The notes under the pieces were generated by a model that saw nothing but the letters and a program-made list of their open reading frames with translations, made no database searches and was not told the DNA's origin. From Sipunculus nudus (Eukaryota > Annelida > Sipuncula > Golfingiida > Sipunculidae): a stretch of DNA of 64,000 nt. How positions within the stretch are numbered: the first letter of the stretch is position 1; every line of letters starts with the position of its first letter. Shown here one piece after another: positions 1-12,400 of the stretch. The DNA is taken from the NCBI GenBank assembly GCA_026874595.1, contig CM049315.1, positions 59,208,889 through 59,272,888 of the forward strand, written 5' to 3'. The position numbers were made by a program, and so were the translations under genes.

Positions 1-621
1 TACAAAAGTTTCCCAGCAAAACAATTCCAGCAAACATTCTCATTTCCTCGCATACGACTGTTTAACACCTTGTTACAGCCCTGCGTGTTGGTAAACACAA
101 TCTGTTTACCATAACAAGGCCGCGTGACCGGAGGTCCGATTTATAGGGGCAACACGCGGTGTTTCAGCCAGCAGGAACATGCATTACATTTTTTGGGCCA
201 AGTCAGTAAGGGCATCTCCTGATTTGCATGTGTTGTGGCTCCGCGAAGCACACGGTCCGACGCACTGTGTTTATGTTGACACCTGCGATCGCGCCCGGTT
301 CACTGTTTTTAACACTCGTTTACAGGATTAAGCAAACGGTTTCAAGGCAATATTTTGGCATGTACAGATTTATTTGAAAGGAAAGAAGCAATTTTCCGTG
401 TAAACGCAACATGCTTTATAGGTGATTGGGCCCCTTTAACATAGTTTCTAGGAATTCGGGGACAAATTCCCACCAGCAGGGAAGAGTGGCGTAAGGTGTA
501 AAACAAACGAATTATATTCCATGTCAATTAATTCCATCATTACCATAAAGGCCATGCAAAATCCGGAGTGTAAAGATTTGATAGGACACTGGGGGTGTCA
601 TGTGGGAAAACGGACAGAAAG
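1..621. other. No recognisable feature
   Basis: Sequence outside the left arm. I see no coding signature, known repeat or RNA. Short open frames here look random. Confidence 0.6.
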
Positions 622-1420
622 ACGGGTGAATTGCGATACTCCAAACATTTGACTATGTCTGAATTCCTATCAAACCTCAACGTAGGATTCTGATCGTTTC
701 TGATACGTTTACAAGCGCCAAGTCGGCATCCCCGACTACCATCACTTCAATATTCCCCACAAAATAGGGACAATCTACACTAATCTTAGGAAAATACTTA
801 ACGATCCGTCAAACAACTTTCGACGTTGTGTCCGGTGAACTTGTCTGGATCCACGTATGTCTTACGTACTTCTGTTAAAGATCAACCGGAATCTTGTAAC
901 ACTTTGGTTGCCTTGCCATTTACTAAACCATCACAAAGACGTACGACCCTCTTCCAGAGCAGTCAATCCGAATGACTGAAACTGTTTATCCGAATTCGAA
1001 TTAACAGAACCGACGGTTTCCGACTCGGATTCCGTAACAACCTATCACGTCGACTCGGCTTACGCTTCGGTTTAGCCTCCTGACTACTACTAGACTTAGC
1101 CCCAAGCTGTTCAACAGCTGAATGCAACCGATTCCCTACTTCCTCATCTGTTTATTATCCCTTTCATCGTTGCTGAATGCAGACTTCAATTTCAGCATTT
1201 CTATCCTGTGAACTCTCTGAGCTTCACGATCTTCTCGCTCACGCTGTGCTGCTTCACGTTCACTCTCTGGGGCGACACGTTCACGCTCGCATTCCCTCTC
1301 TATTGCCACGACACCCTCTATCTCTTTCCGTCTAACCCTTTCATCTCGCTCGGCGTCTTCCCGTTGCTTAGCTTCTTAAGCCTCGATAAGTTTATTAACA
1401 ACCCTTGCAGAGCATCGCCG
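622..1420 (-). pseudogene. Truncated gypsy-like gag-protease remnant, left arm
   Basis: Reverse-complement homologue of the remnant at 52,560-54,032. Compared with that copy it has lost about 0.7 kb (right-arm 52,815-53,522), which removes most of the capsid part and the zinc knuckle. The remaining frame is broken. The arm homology stops inside this remnant. Confidence 0.75.
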
Positions 1421-3296
1421 TTGTGCCCTAACGCTTCCCCTCATTCGATAATGGACTTCAAAGACTCGATATTTACAGCTAAACTGACCGACTATACAAA
1501 TGAAACGCGATACATAGAAAAATAATTCACAAAATTGTCTTGATAAGACCACCGGGCTGCACACAGAGCAAAGAATTGTAACCAGACCAATGAGAGCGTG
1601 GTATCGCATCGTGCATCCTGCTCCACACGTTAATCATGGGACAGCCACTTGGGTTGTTCTGATAACACAGTTTCTGGCACAGGGCCAAGAATCAGACCAC
1701 TCTGGTGTTCTTAGTAAGAAAAGCTTGCCATACAAAGCAGCGGTTACACGAATAGAGATCAGGGACGACAGCAGTGTATAACCGATGCATGAGGCCCCTA
1801 CACAATCTTAGAGGGTGCCCGGCTTATTTAGTTATGGGATACCTCAAGACATCTTCATTATTAATTACGGTAAAACCGCTTCTGCTTCTCAGCGCCATCT
1901 TGTGTTCATTCAGTGAAACATAATGTATGAGTAAGATATCCATACCAGATAATTCCTGTCTAGTCACATACATTCATGTAGATTGCAAACGTTATTTTAA
2001 GTTCTTCCTTTACATTCAGCTAAAATATAATTCAAGCAAACTTTCAGTTGAAACGAGAAATATTTAAAATTTCAATATCGTTAATAACCAGCTAACATGG
2101 AACATATCTCCGTGTTGATATCAGGTATATCTCAACGTAAGTACCGGTTAAAATGGAATCTACGCCACCAGGTTAAGACTGCAATAGTCGAAATAAAGAA
2201 AGGAAGAAAGAAATGACACGTGTTTGTGTTTATATGATCAAAAAACAAACTGAAATACCTTACTGAAATTGTTTAAGTGTGTTTATTCTGAAAGGTACAT
2301 ATATCGTTTAAACAAATTACGCAGCCATAGTGATTAAATATAAATCATCACATTGTTTACACTCAGTAAAATGTAGCAATAATTTAAACTATTCTGGCAG
2401 AAATGTGTCCCAATGTTTTATATTCACTGCGTTCTGACTTAGGACATCTGAGTTTTAGTGTGTGAATGAAATGGCAGGAATTAATGAGTTCTTGTATGGT
2501 AAGGGCATCTAAATTCGACACGAAAGAGCTCATACAACCAATGCGCGAAAACGTTAGCGGAGAATATTTTTAGGGCGATCAGTCCGTAGTCTGCGCTCCA
2601 TAAGCAGCGGTTACGCTATACTCATATATTCGCTCCGCTGTGACCGCTACACGAAACCGCAGTTGTCCTTTAGGTTTTGCCACCAGGCGGTGCTGTCTTT
2701 GTGGGATTCACTTTTACGTAATATTTGACTATCACGTTGCAGGTACCGGTCAACTTGCACTGCGGTTGAAAGTGCTTGGAAGAACAGATTTTTTCCAGCC
2801 CCCGTCGGAATATACACAATGCAATCGTCACCTTCCAGGACAGTCTTTATACTTAATTTCTGGTCCGGTCAGAGATCAGTTATCTCCCACAATTTCCTCT
2901 CTTGCAGTGCCGCATAACGAGATCTTGGGCGCAGCCATCTCTTTTACACGCAAAGCCAATGAAATTTTGTTTCACGGGGCGTTCCGTTTGGTTTGTGTTT
3001 TCCGACTAGCTCCTGGTGGCTAAACCTGTAGGATCCTTCCATTTCTCAGGGCGTGTGACTGGAAGGTCCGGGAGGTCACACGCTGAATTCATGGAGTATC
3101 CGTAGTCGCAGAATAACAGACTTTAGTGACCTCTCCCTTCAGTGTTTAATTATCAGAATGATTGGCCTACTATATTCTACTTTCCCCATATCATATAACC
3201 TACTTTGTTCAATTCGGCATATCTGTTAAGATTGGATAACGTGTTAAAATTGTATTAAATACATAAATGAACATATGTGTACAAAAATATTAAAAA
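1421..3296. other. Left-arm 3' flank of the MOXD1-like copy
   Basis: Matches right-arm 50,480-52,540 in reverse complement. A 127-codon open frame at 2,640-3,023 (+) has a partly similar but interrupted counterpart at 50,650-51,193 (-). I do not recognise a family and cannot call it a gene. Confidence 0.5.
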
Positions 3297-3428
3297 TCAA
3301 ATACGAAACACGAAACGATTCGCAAGAAATGCCAACACCGGAAGAGATAATCGCGCCGCCGAAGAACACATATCCGGCTCCACGTATGGTACGGACACTT
3401 CTGGCACTTGGATAATTTTACCATTTAT
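3297..3428 (-). CDS. Left copy exon 12 with hydrophobic C-terminal tail
   Basis: 44 codons including TGA. It matches the right exon 12 through EPDMCS, then continues for 21 residues containing LSLPVLAFLANRFVF. The tail resembles a GPI-attachment or membrane tail, as in vertebrate MOXD1, though two arginines weaken that reading. The AATAAA seen after the right copy is altered here. Confidence 0.8.
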   Translation of the reverse strand: MNGKIIQVPEVSVPYVEPDMCSSAARLSLPVLAFLANRFVFRI

Positions 3429-6400
3429 CTGTAATAGCAGAGAGAACGCGTTATATATATGTTCCTTTGACTTATTAACTGGTCATTAAACACGAGCCAT
3501 GAGCCATGAGGGTCAGCTTAATCTGATGCAGGCCATACTACATATTTGGAAGAACTTAAAGGTTCAGTTTACAATGATATGTGAGGTAAAATGTCAATAC
3601 TTACGGTCTTTTATAAGAAGGAATTAGGGGCGTCAATACAGGGAATGGGGAGGGGGGGTTATATATCCCCCCACTTTTTGGCAAGGGGAAAATGGTCAAT
3701 GTAATCATCCCCTCATTATTCAGAAAATAATATTCATAAATTACATATGAAATATATTAAAATATAGAAATATAGGCTTTGGTTCAGTTTACTATGAAAT
3801 ATTATATCTAAACCTATATCTATCTTTGCTTAATTGTAATATATTTGAAATGTGATTAAGTATATATATTTAAAATGTGTCATAAAGACGCCAAAAGGTA
3901 TTATAAATATATATGTATGTGTGTGCGTGTGTGTGTGTGACACCACTGGAAGAAATGGATTTTTTTTTTTACTCACAGAGAGAAAGGGAGATAATCAACA
4001 AGAAAATAAATGATATTTCAATATTCGTATATTCATAAAAGAATAGCCGTCGCAACAACTGATTATCGGTATTGCTTGGACGAGTCGCTTCACTAGGTAA
4101 AGGTATCAGGTATTGTTTGGCCCTGTCGCTTTACACGGTTAAAGTATTGGGTATTGCTTGGACTACTCGCTTCACACGGTTAAGGTATCGGGTATTACTT
4201 GGGCGGGTCGCTTCACACGGTAAAGGTATCGGGTATTACTTTGACGGGTAGCTTCACACAGTAAAGGTATCAGGTATTACTTGGACTAGTCGCTTTACAC
4301 AGTAAAGGTATCGGTTTTTACTTGGACGGGTCGCTTTACACGGTAAAAGTGTCGGGTATTACTTGGACTAGTCGCTTTACACGGTAAAGGTGTCAGTTAT
4401 TGCTTGGACTAGTCGCTTTACACGGTAAAGGTATCTGGTATTACTTGGTCCGGTCGCTTTACACGATAAAGTTATCGGGTATTGCTTGGACTTTTTGCTT
4501 TACACAGTAAAGGTACCAGGTTTTACTTGGACGGGTCGCTGAACACGGTAAAAGTATCGGGTATTGTTTGGTCCGGTCGCTTCACACGGTAAAGGTTCAG
4601 GTATTGCTTGGAATAGTCGTTTTTCATGGTAAAAGTATTCGGTATTGCTTGGACTAGTCCGCTTCATACGGAAAAAGTATCCGGTATTGTAAGGACTAGT
4701 CGCTTTACACGATAAAGGTATCGGGTATTGCTTGGACAAGTCGCTTCACACTGTAAAAGTATCGGGTATTGTTTGGATAAGTCACTTTACACGGTAAATG
4801 TATCGGGTATTGTTTGGATTAGTCGCTTTACACGGTAAATGTATCGTGTATTGCTTGGACAAGTCGCTTCACACTAAAAGTATCGGGTATTGTTTGGATT
4901 AGTCGCTTTACACGGTAAAGGTATCAGGTATTGCTTGGACAAGTCGCTTCACACTGTAAAAGTATCGGGTATTGTTTGGATAAGCCACTTTACACGGTAA
5001 ATGTATCGTGTATTGCTTGGACTAGTCGCTTTACAAGGTAAAGGTATCAGGTATTACTTGGACTAGTCGCTTCACACGGTAAAAGTATCGGGTATTGTTT
5101 GGTCCGGTCGCTTTACACGGTAAAGGTTCAGGTATTGCTTGGAATAGTCGTTGTTCATGGTAAAAGTATTCGGTATTGCTTGGACTAGTCCGCTTCATAC
5201 GGTAAAAGTATCCGATATTGTTTGGATTAGTCGCTTTACACGGTAAATGTATCGTGTATTGCTTGGACAAGTCGCTTCACACTGTAAAAGTATCGGGTAT
5301 TGTTTGGATTAGTCGCTTTACACGGTAAAGGTATCAGGTATTGCTTGGACAAGTCGCTTCACACTGTAAAAGTATCGGGTATTGTTTGGATAAGTCACTT
5401 TACACGGTAAATGTATCGTGTATTGCTTGGACTAGTCCGCTTCATACGGTAAAAGTATCCGGTATTGTAAGGACTAGTCGCTTTACACGATAAAGGTATC
5501 GAGTATTGCTTGGACAAGTCGCTTCACACTGTAAAAGTATCGGGTATTGTTTGGATAAGTCACTTTACACGGTAAATGTATCGGGTATTGTTTGGATTAG
5601 TCGCTTTACACGGTAAATGTATGGTGTATTGCTTGGACAAGTCGCTTCACACTGTAAAAGTATCGGGTATTGTTTGGATTAGTCGCTTTACACGGTAAAG
5701 GTATCAGGTATTGCTTGGACAAGTCGCTTCACACGGTAAAAGTATCGGGTATTGTTTGGTCCGGTCGCTTTACACGGTAAAGGTTCAGGTATTGCTTTGA
5801 ATAGTCGTTTTTCATGGTAAAAATATCTGGTATTGTTAGGACTAGTCGCTTTACACGATAAAGGTATCGGGTATTGCTAGGACAAGTCGCTTCACACTGT
5901 AAAAGTATCGGGTATTGTTTGGATAAGTCACTTTACACGGTAAATGTATCGGGTATTACTTTGACGGGTAGCTTCACACAGTAAAGGTATCGGGTATTAC
6001 TTGGACTAGTCGCTTTACACAGTAAAGGTATCGGTTTTTACTTGGACGGGTCGCTTTACACGGTAAAAGTGTCGGGTATTACTTGGACTAGTCGCTTTAC
6101 ACGGTAAAGGTATCTGGTATTACTTGGTCCGGTCGCTTTACACGGTAAAGTTATCGGGTATTGCTTGGACTTTTTGCTTTACACAGTAAAGGTACCAGGT
6201 TTTACTTGGACGGGTCGCTGAACACGGTAAAAGTATCGGGTATTGTTTGGTCCGGTCGCTTCACACGGTAAAGGTTCAGGTATTGCTTGGAATAGTCGTT
6301 TTTCATGGTAAAAGTATTCGGTATTGCTTGGACTAGTCCGCTTCATACAGTAAAAGTATCCGGTATTGTAAGGACTAGTCGCTTTACACGATAAAGGTAT

Positions 6401-9400
6401 CGGGTATTGCTTGGACAAGTCGCTTCACACTGTAAAAGTATCGGGTATTGTTTGGATAAGTCACTTTACACGGTAAATGTATCGGGTATTGTTTGGATTA
6501 GTCGCTTTACACGGTAAATGTATCGTGTATTGCTTGGACAAGTCGCTTCACACTAAAAGTATCGGGTATTGTTTGGATTAGGCGCTTTACACGGTAAAGG
6601 TATCAGGTATTGCTTGGACAAGTCGCTTCACACTGTAAAAGTATCGGGTATTGTTTGGATAAGCCACTTTACACGGTAAATGTATCGTGTATTGCTTGGA
6701 CTAGTCGCTTTACAAGGTAAAGGTATCAGGTATTACTTGGACTTGTCGCTTCACACGGTAAAAGTATCGGGTATTGTTTGGTCCGGTCGCTTTACACGGT
6801 AAAGGTTCAGGTATTGCTTGGAATAGTCGTTGTTCATGGTAAAAGTATTCGGTATTGCTTGGACTAGTCCGCTTCATACGGTAAAAGTATCCGATATTGT
6901 TTGGATTAGTCGCTTTACACGGTAAATGTATCGTGTATTGATTGGACAAGTCGCTTCACACTGTAAAAGTATCGGGTATTGTTTGGATTAGTCGCTTTAC
7001 ACGGTAAAGGTATCAGGTATTGCTTGGACAAGTCGCTTCACACTGTAAAAGTATCGGGTATTGTTTGGATAAGTCACTTTACACGGTAAATGTATCGTGT
7101 ATTGCTTGGACTAGTCCGCTTCATACGGTAAAAGTATCCGGTATTGTAAGGACTAGTCGCTTTACACGATAAAGGTATCGAGTATTGCTTGGACAAGTCG
7201 CTTCACACTGTAAAAGTATCGGGTATTGTTTGGATAAGTCACTTTACACGGTAAATGTATCGGGTATTGTTTGGATTAGTCGCTTTACACGGTAAATGTA
7301 TCGTGTATTGCTTGGACAAGTCGCTTCACACTGTAAAAGTATCGGGTATTGTTTGGATTAGTCGCTTTACACGGTAAAGGTATCAGGTATTGCTTGGACA
7401 AGTCGCTTCACACGGTAAAAGTATCGGGTATTGTTTGGTCCGGTCGCTTTACACGGTAAAGGTTCAGGTATTGCTTTGAATAGTCTTTTTCATGGTAAAA
7501 ATATCTGGTATTGTTAGGACTAGTCGCTTTACACGATAAAGGTATCGGGTATTGCTAGGACAAGTCGCTTCACACTGTAAAAGTATCGGGTATTGTTTGG
7601 ATAAGTCACTTTACACGGTAAATGTATCGGGTATTACTTTGACGGGTAGCTTCACACAGTAAAGGTATCGGGTATTACTTGGACTAGTCGCTTTACACAG
7701 TAAAGGTATCGGTTTTTACTTGGACGGGTCGCTTTACACGGTAAAAGTGTCGGGTATTACTTGGACTAGTCGCTTTACACGGTAAAGGTATCTGGTATTA
7801 CTTGGTCCGGTCGCTTTACACGGTAAAGTTATCGGGTATTGCTTGGACTTTTTGCTTTACACAGTAAAGGTACCAGGTTTTACTTGGACGGGTCGCTGAA
7901 CACGGTAAAAGTATCGGGTATTGTTTGGTCCGGTCGCTTCACACGGTAAAGGTTCAGGTATTGCTTGGAATAGTCGTTTTTCATGGTAAAAGTATTCGGT
8001 ATTGCTTGGACTAGTCTGCTTCATACGGTAAAAGTATCCGGTATTGTATGGACTAGTCGCTTTACACGATAAAGGTATCGGGTATTGCTTGGACAAGTCG
8101 CTTCACACTGTAAAAGTATCGGGTATTGTTTGGATAAGTCACTTTACACGGTAAATGTATCGGGTATTGTTTGGATTAGTCGCTTTACACGGTAAATGTA
8201 TCGTGTATTGCTTGGACAAGTCGCTTCACACTAAAAGTATCGGGTATTGTTTGGATTAGTCGCTTTACACGGTAAAGGTATCAGGTATTGCTTGGACAAG
8301 TCGCTTCACACTGTAAAAGTATCGGGTATTGTTTGGATAAGCCACTTTACACGGTAAATGTATCGTGTATTGCTTGGACTAGTCGCTTTACAAGGTAAAG
8401 GTATCAGGTATTTCTTGGACTAGTCGCTTCACACGGTAAAAGTATCGGGTATTGTTTGGTCCGGTCGCTTTACACGGTAAAGGTTCAGGTATTGCCTGGA
8501 ATAGTCGTTGTGCATGGTAAAAGTATTCGGTATTGCTTGGACTAGTCCGCTTCATACGGTAAAAGTATCCGATATTGTTTGGATTAGTCGCTTTACACGG
8601 TAAATGTATCGTGTATTGCTTGGACAAGTCGCTTCACACTGTTAAAGTATCGGGTATTGTTTGGATTAGTCGCTTTACACGGTAAAGGTATCAGGTATTG
8701 CTTGGACAAGTCGCTTCACACTGTAAAAGTATCGGGTATTGTTTGGATAAGCAAATTTACACGGTAAATGTATCGTGTATTGCTTGGACTAGTCGCTTTA
8801 CAAGGTAAAGGTATCAGGTATTACTTGGACTAGTCGCTTCACACGGTAAAAGTATCGGGTATTGTTTGGTCCGGTCGCTTTACACGGTAAAGGTTCAGGT
8901 TTTGCTTGGAATAGTCGTTGTTCATGGTAAAAGTATTCGGTATTGCTTGGACTAGTCCGCTTCATACGGTAAAAGTATCCGATATTGTTTGGATTAGTCG
9001 CTTTACACGGTAAATGTATCGTGTATTGCTTGGACAAGCCGCTTCACACTGTAAAAGTATCGGGTATTGTTTGGATTAGTCGCTTTACACGGTAAAGGTA
9101 TCAGGTATTGCTTGGACAAGTCGCTTCACACTGTAAAAGTATCGGGTATTGTTTGGATAAGTCACTTTACACGGTAAATGTATCGTGTATTGCTTGGACT
9201 AGTCCGCTTCATACGGTAAAAGTATCCGGTATTGTAAGGACTAGTCGCTTTACACGATAAAGGTATCGGGTATTGCTTGGACAAGTCGCTTCACACTGTA
9301 AAAGTATCGGGTATTGTTTGGATAAATCACTTTACAAGGTAAAGTATCGGGTATTGTTTGGATTAGTCGCTTTACACGGTAAATGTATCGTGTATTGCTT

Positions 9401-10981
9401 GGACAAGTCGCTTCACACTGTAAAAGTATCGGGTATTGTTTGGATAGGTCACTTTACACGGTTTATGTATCGTGTATTGCTTGGACTAGTCGCTTTACAA
9501 GGTAAAGGTATAAGGTATTACTTGGACTAGTCGCTTCACACGGTAAAAGTATCGGGTATTGTTTGGTCCGGTCGCTTTACACGGTAAAGGTTCAGGTATT
9601 GCTTGGAATAGTCGTTTTTCATGGTAAAAGTATCTGGTATTGTTAGGACTAGTCGCTTTACACGATAAAGGTATCGGGTATTGCTAGGACAAGTCGCTTC
9701 ACACTGTAAAAGTATCGGGTATTGTTTGGATAAGTCACTTTACACGGTAAATGTATCGGGTATTGTTAGGATTATTCGCTTTACACGGGAAATGTATCGT
9801 GTATTGCTTGGATTAGTCGCTTTTCACGGTAAAGGTATTGGGTATTGCTTGGACTAGTTGCTTCATACGGTAAACCTACATTTTATTCAGTGTCATAGAC
9901 TGCTCATCATGGCAAACATACCGGATATTGGTTTTGACTGGTTGCTTCACATCTTACAAACACTTGACCTCCCCTGATAGCTTTTTGGTAGGCGTCCCGT
10001 GTAGCCTCGGACGTCCAGTCTGTGTCGGCCACCACCTGGTACATCGTTTTCCCCGAATGAGGTCCTGACGAGACGAGAAACCGTCGCCTCCTCTGGTCGT
10101 AGAACCTTTAACAAACAAACAACAGTAGCAACCATTACCTTCAACCAATGAACAACCGTAACAACCCAAACTGGTGTTCTTAACTTTGATCAACGGGTGA
10201 GATAAGTTATGTGAAAAGCACACCAAACGTGTAATTTAAGCATAACGGTGGTCAGACTTCAGACCTATCGGACTCAGCCCCCCCCCCCCCCCCGGGTTCG
10301 TTACATGAGGTATAGTGAAATCAACCAGTACTCTGCATATCCAGTTGTTGTATTTAACAGTCTTTGAATGGAAATTTTTCCTTACACCTTGGCGTTGATG
10401 TAGGAGAGCGTTTGGCTGGGGTGAGGCATACTCTCACAGTTCGTCATCTTGATGGCCGGGTAGTAGTACAGATAAGCCAAACACATCTCGTCAGAGGTTG
10501 AGAGGCCTCCCTGAAAAACAAATAAAAACATTTTATATTTAACAATGGGAAATCAAATCGCGTGGGTCTGTTACAAATTTTGAGTCACAGTTACTTTGAA
10601 TAATTTGTTTTTGTTTTCACAAATTGCACAAATATTTTACTTATGTATTAGTAGATATATCACTTTAAATACGCCTTCATCTCGAAGACTATATATAGAC
10701 CAGCGGTGAAGCTTCCAGATTTTGAAGAATTGTGAAAATTGTTAAAGAAGAATGGAAGATTTCTAAATGCGTTATTTGGAGCTTAATAATGAATTTGAAG
10801 CTGAATAAAGCTGAATGAAGCTGACATAAAGAGAAACATAACTTTACAAAGGTTGCCAGAGCACAGACGATAAAAGCTCAGAAACGTTCAATGAACACTC
10901 TATTAAGTCGTTTATAAAAGTTCTATTTATATTAATTAAATTAAAGCAAGACAAACTTTATTGATATGGATTGTCTATTTT

Positions 10982-11042
<61 letters not shown>

Positions 11043-12361
11043 CATATATGGATTATACAATAACTTTTACAAGCCACTCTCTATGAATCGGGTGGTGGAG
11101 TTCAGTAGTATATATGGGTGGAGAAACCGGAAGACGCAGAGAAAGAACCGACTTCCGAATTCGTAATAAACAGGGTAAGAGGGGCTATAAAAACGTGTCA
11201 ATGGGGATACTTTATGAAACATATATTTCCATATCCAGTGGTTTGGGTTCTGTGGTAATGTGTTCGGGAATTCCTTACCGTCGTGTAGGAAGATTTGCCA
11301 CTTGAATCGTAAACACATTCAACCGCCAATGAATCTCCCTGAAAAATATATAACATTGAAATTTCCTCTAAGACTTTTGATCTATTTTCCATGTATTACG
11401 AACTTGCTTTTAAATAAACGTCCACTCATTGATTTTGATTAAATACATTTCTAAGGATAAAATTAAAAAATGATATATAGACACATCCGAAAGTGACGTC
11501 ACAGAATCTAGGTCACTGAACACGTGGTGCTCTGTAAGGCAAAACATGGGCTGCGGCAGGCACTGGACAAGCTATTTACACTACAATACCAGTCTGAGTT
11601 ACCCTTCATTTATCTCACTGTTTAGTGTCATTTTCCATATCAAAGACCATAAACATGTCATTCTAGTGTCCCTACAATTAAATAGTCATTTTAACTCCAG
11701 GAGGTCTTCCCTCGAACTTTTAAATTTGCAACTGACAATCCCACCTGGTGTACAGCATCCATTTATTTAGTCATGGCTAATCAAGAGGTCAGAGGTTTTA
11801 ACATTTAGGTTTTCACGCTTCATTCTAAATATTTGTAATATGCTTTCCTACCACAAGTGAAGTTCCATTCATTAGATATACATGGACAATTTTGTTCACT
11901 TAATCTGCAGTAGAAATGTTAGACTTCCTTGTCCAGACCTGGACCTCCCTGTTGGCGTGAGTAAACGTTATAAATGCCAAAAAGGGAGTACAGCCTTCAC
12001 TTGAGTGGATCATTCCCCATAACAAATCACATTTCAGAGTTGCTTTACTAAATATAAAATCTGGATATAAGAATAAATTTGTCTTTAGACCTGTCGTTCA
12101 GCTGATCCAAGTTGAGAATATGGAAGCTTTATCTAATGACATAATAACTCATTTCTTAAGTTAATTTGAGACTCATAATCTGTAACAGATATACCTCCTT
12201 CACTTAATATTTAATTTATGTTTTTTTCATATAGTTTTTTATTCTTGTAATAATAATGATAATGATTATCATAATAATTATGATAATAATATAAATTATT
12301 ATAATATTAATAATGATGATAATAAAAATAATATCATTATTATTATTATTTTTATTACTGC

Positions 12362-12400
<39 letters not shown>

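Noticed and set aside
2640-3023. A 127-codon gene in the 3' flank
   Set aside because: The mirrored sequence in the other arm is interrupted and no family is recognisable; similarity follows from the arm duplication.
4500-9037. Repeated 79-codon open frames (minus strand)
   Set aside because: They are produced by the 41-bp minisatellite (three units make 41 codons) and have no independent coding sign.
4060-9880. CRISPR-like array
   Set aside because: Units are contiguous variants with no unique spacers, no cas genes, and the setting is a eukaryotic intron.
10966-11166. Frames rich in YIYIYI
   Set aside because: Translation of (TA)n tracts; the same holds at 17,740, 24,830, 39,724, 47,164 and 59,686.
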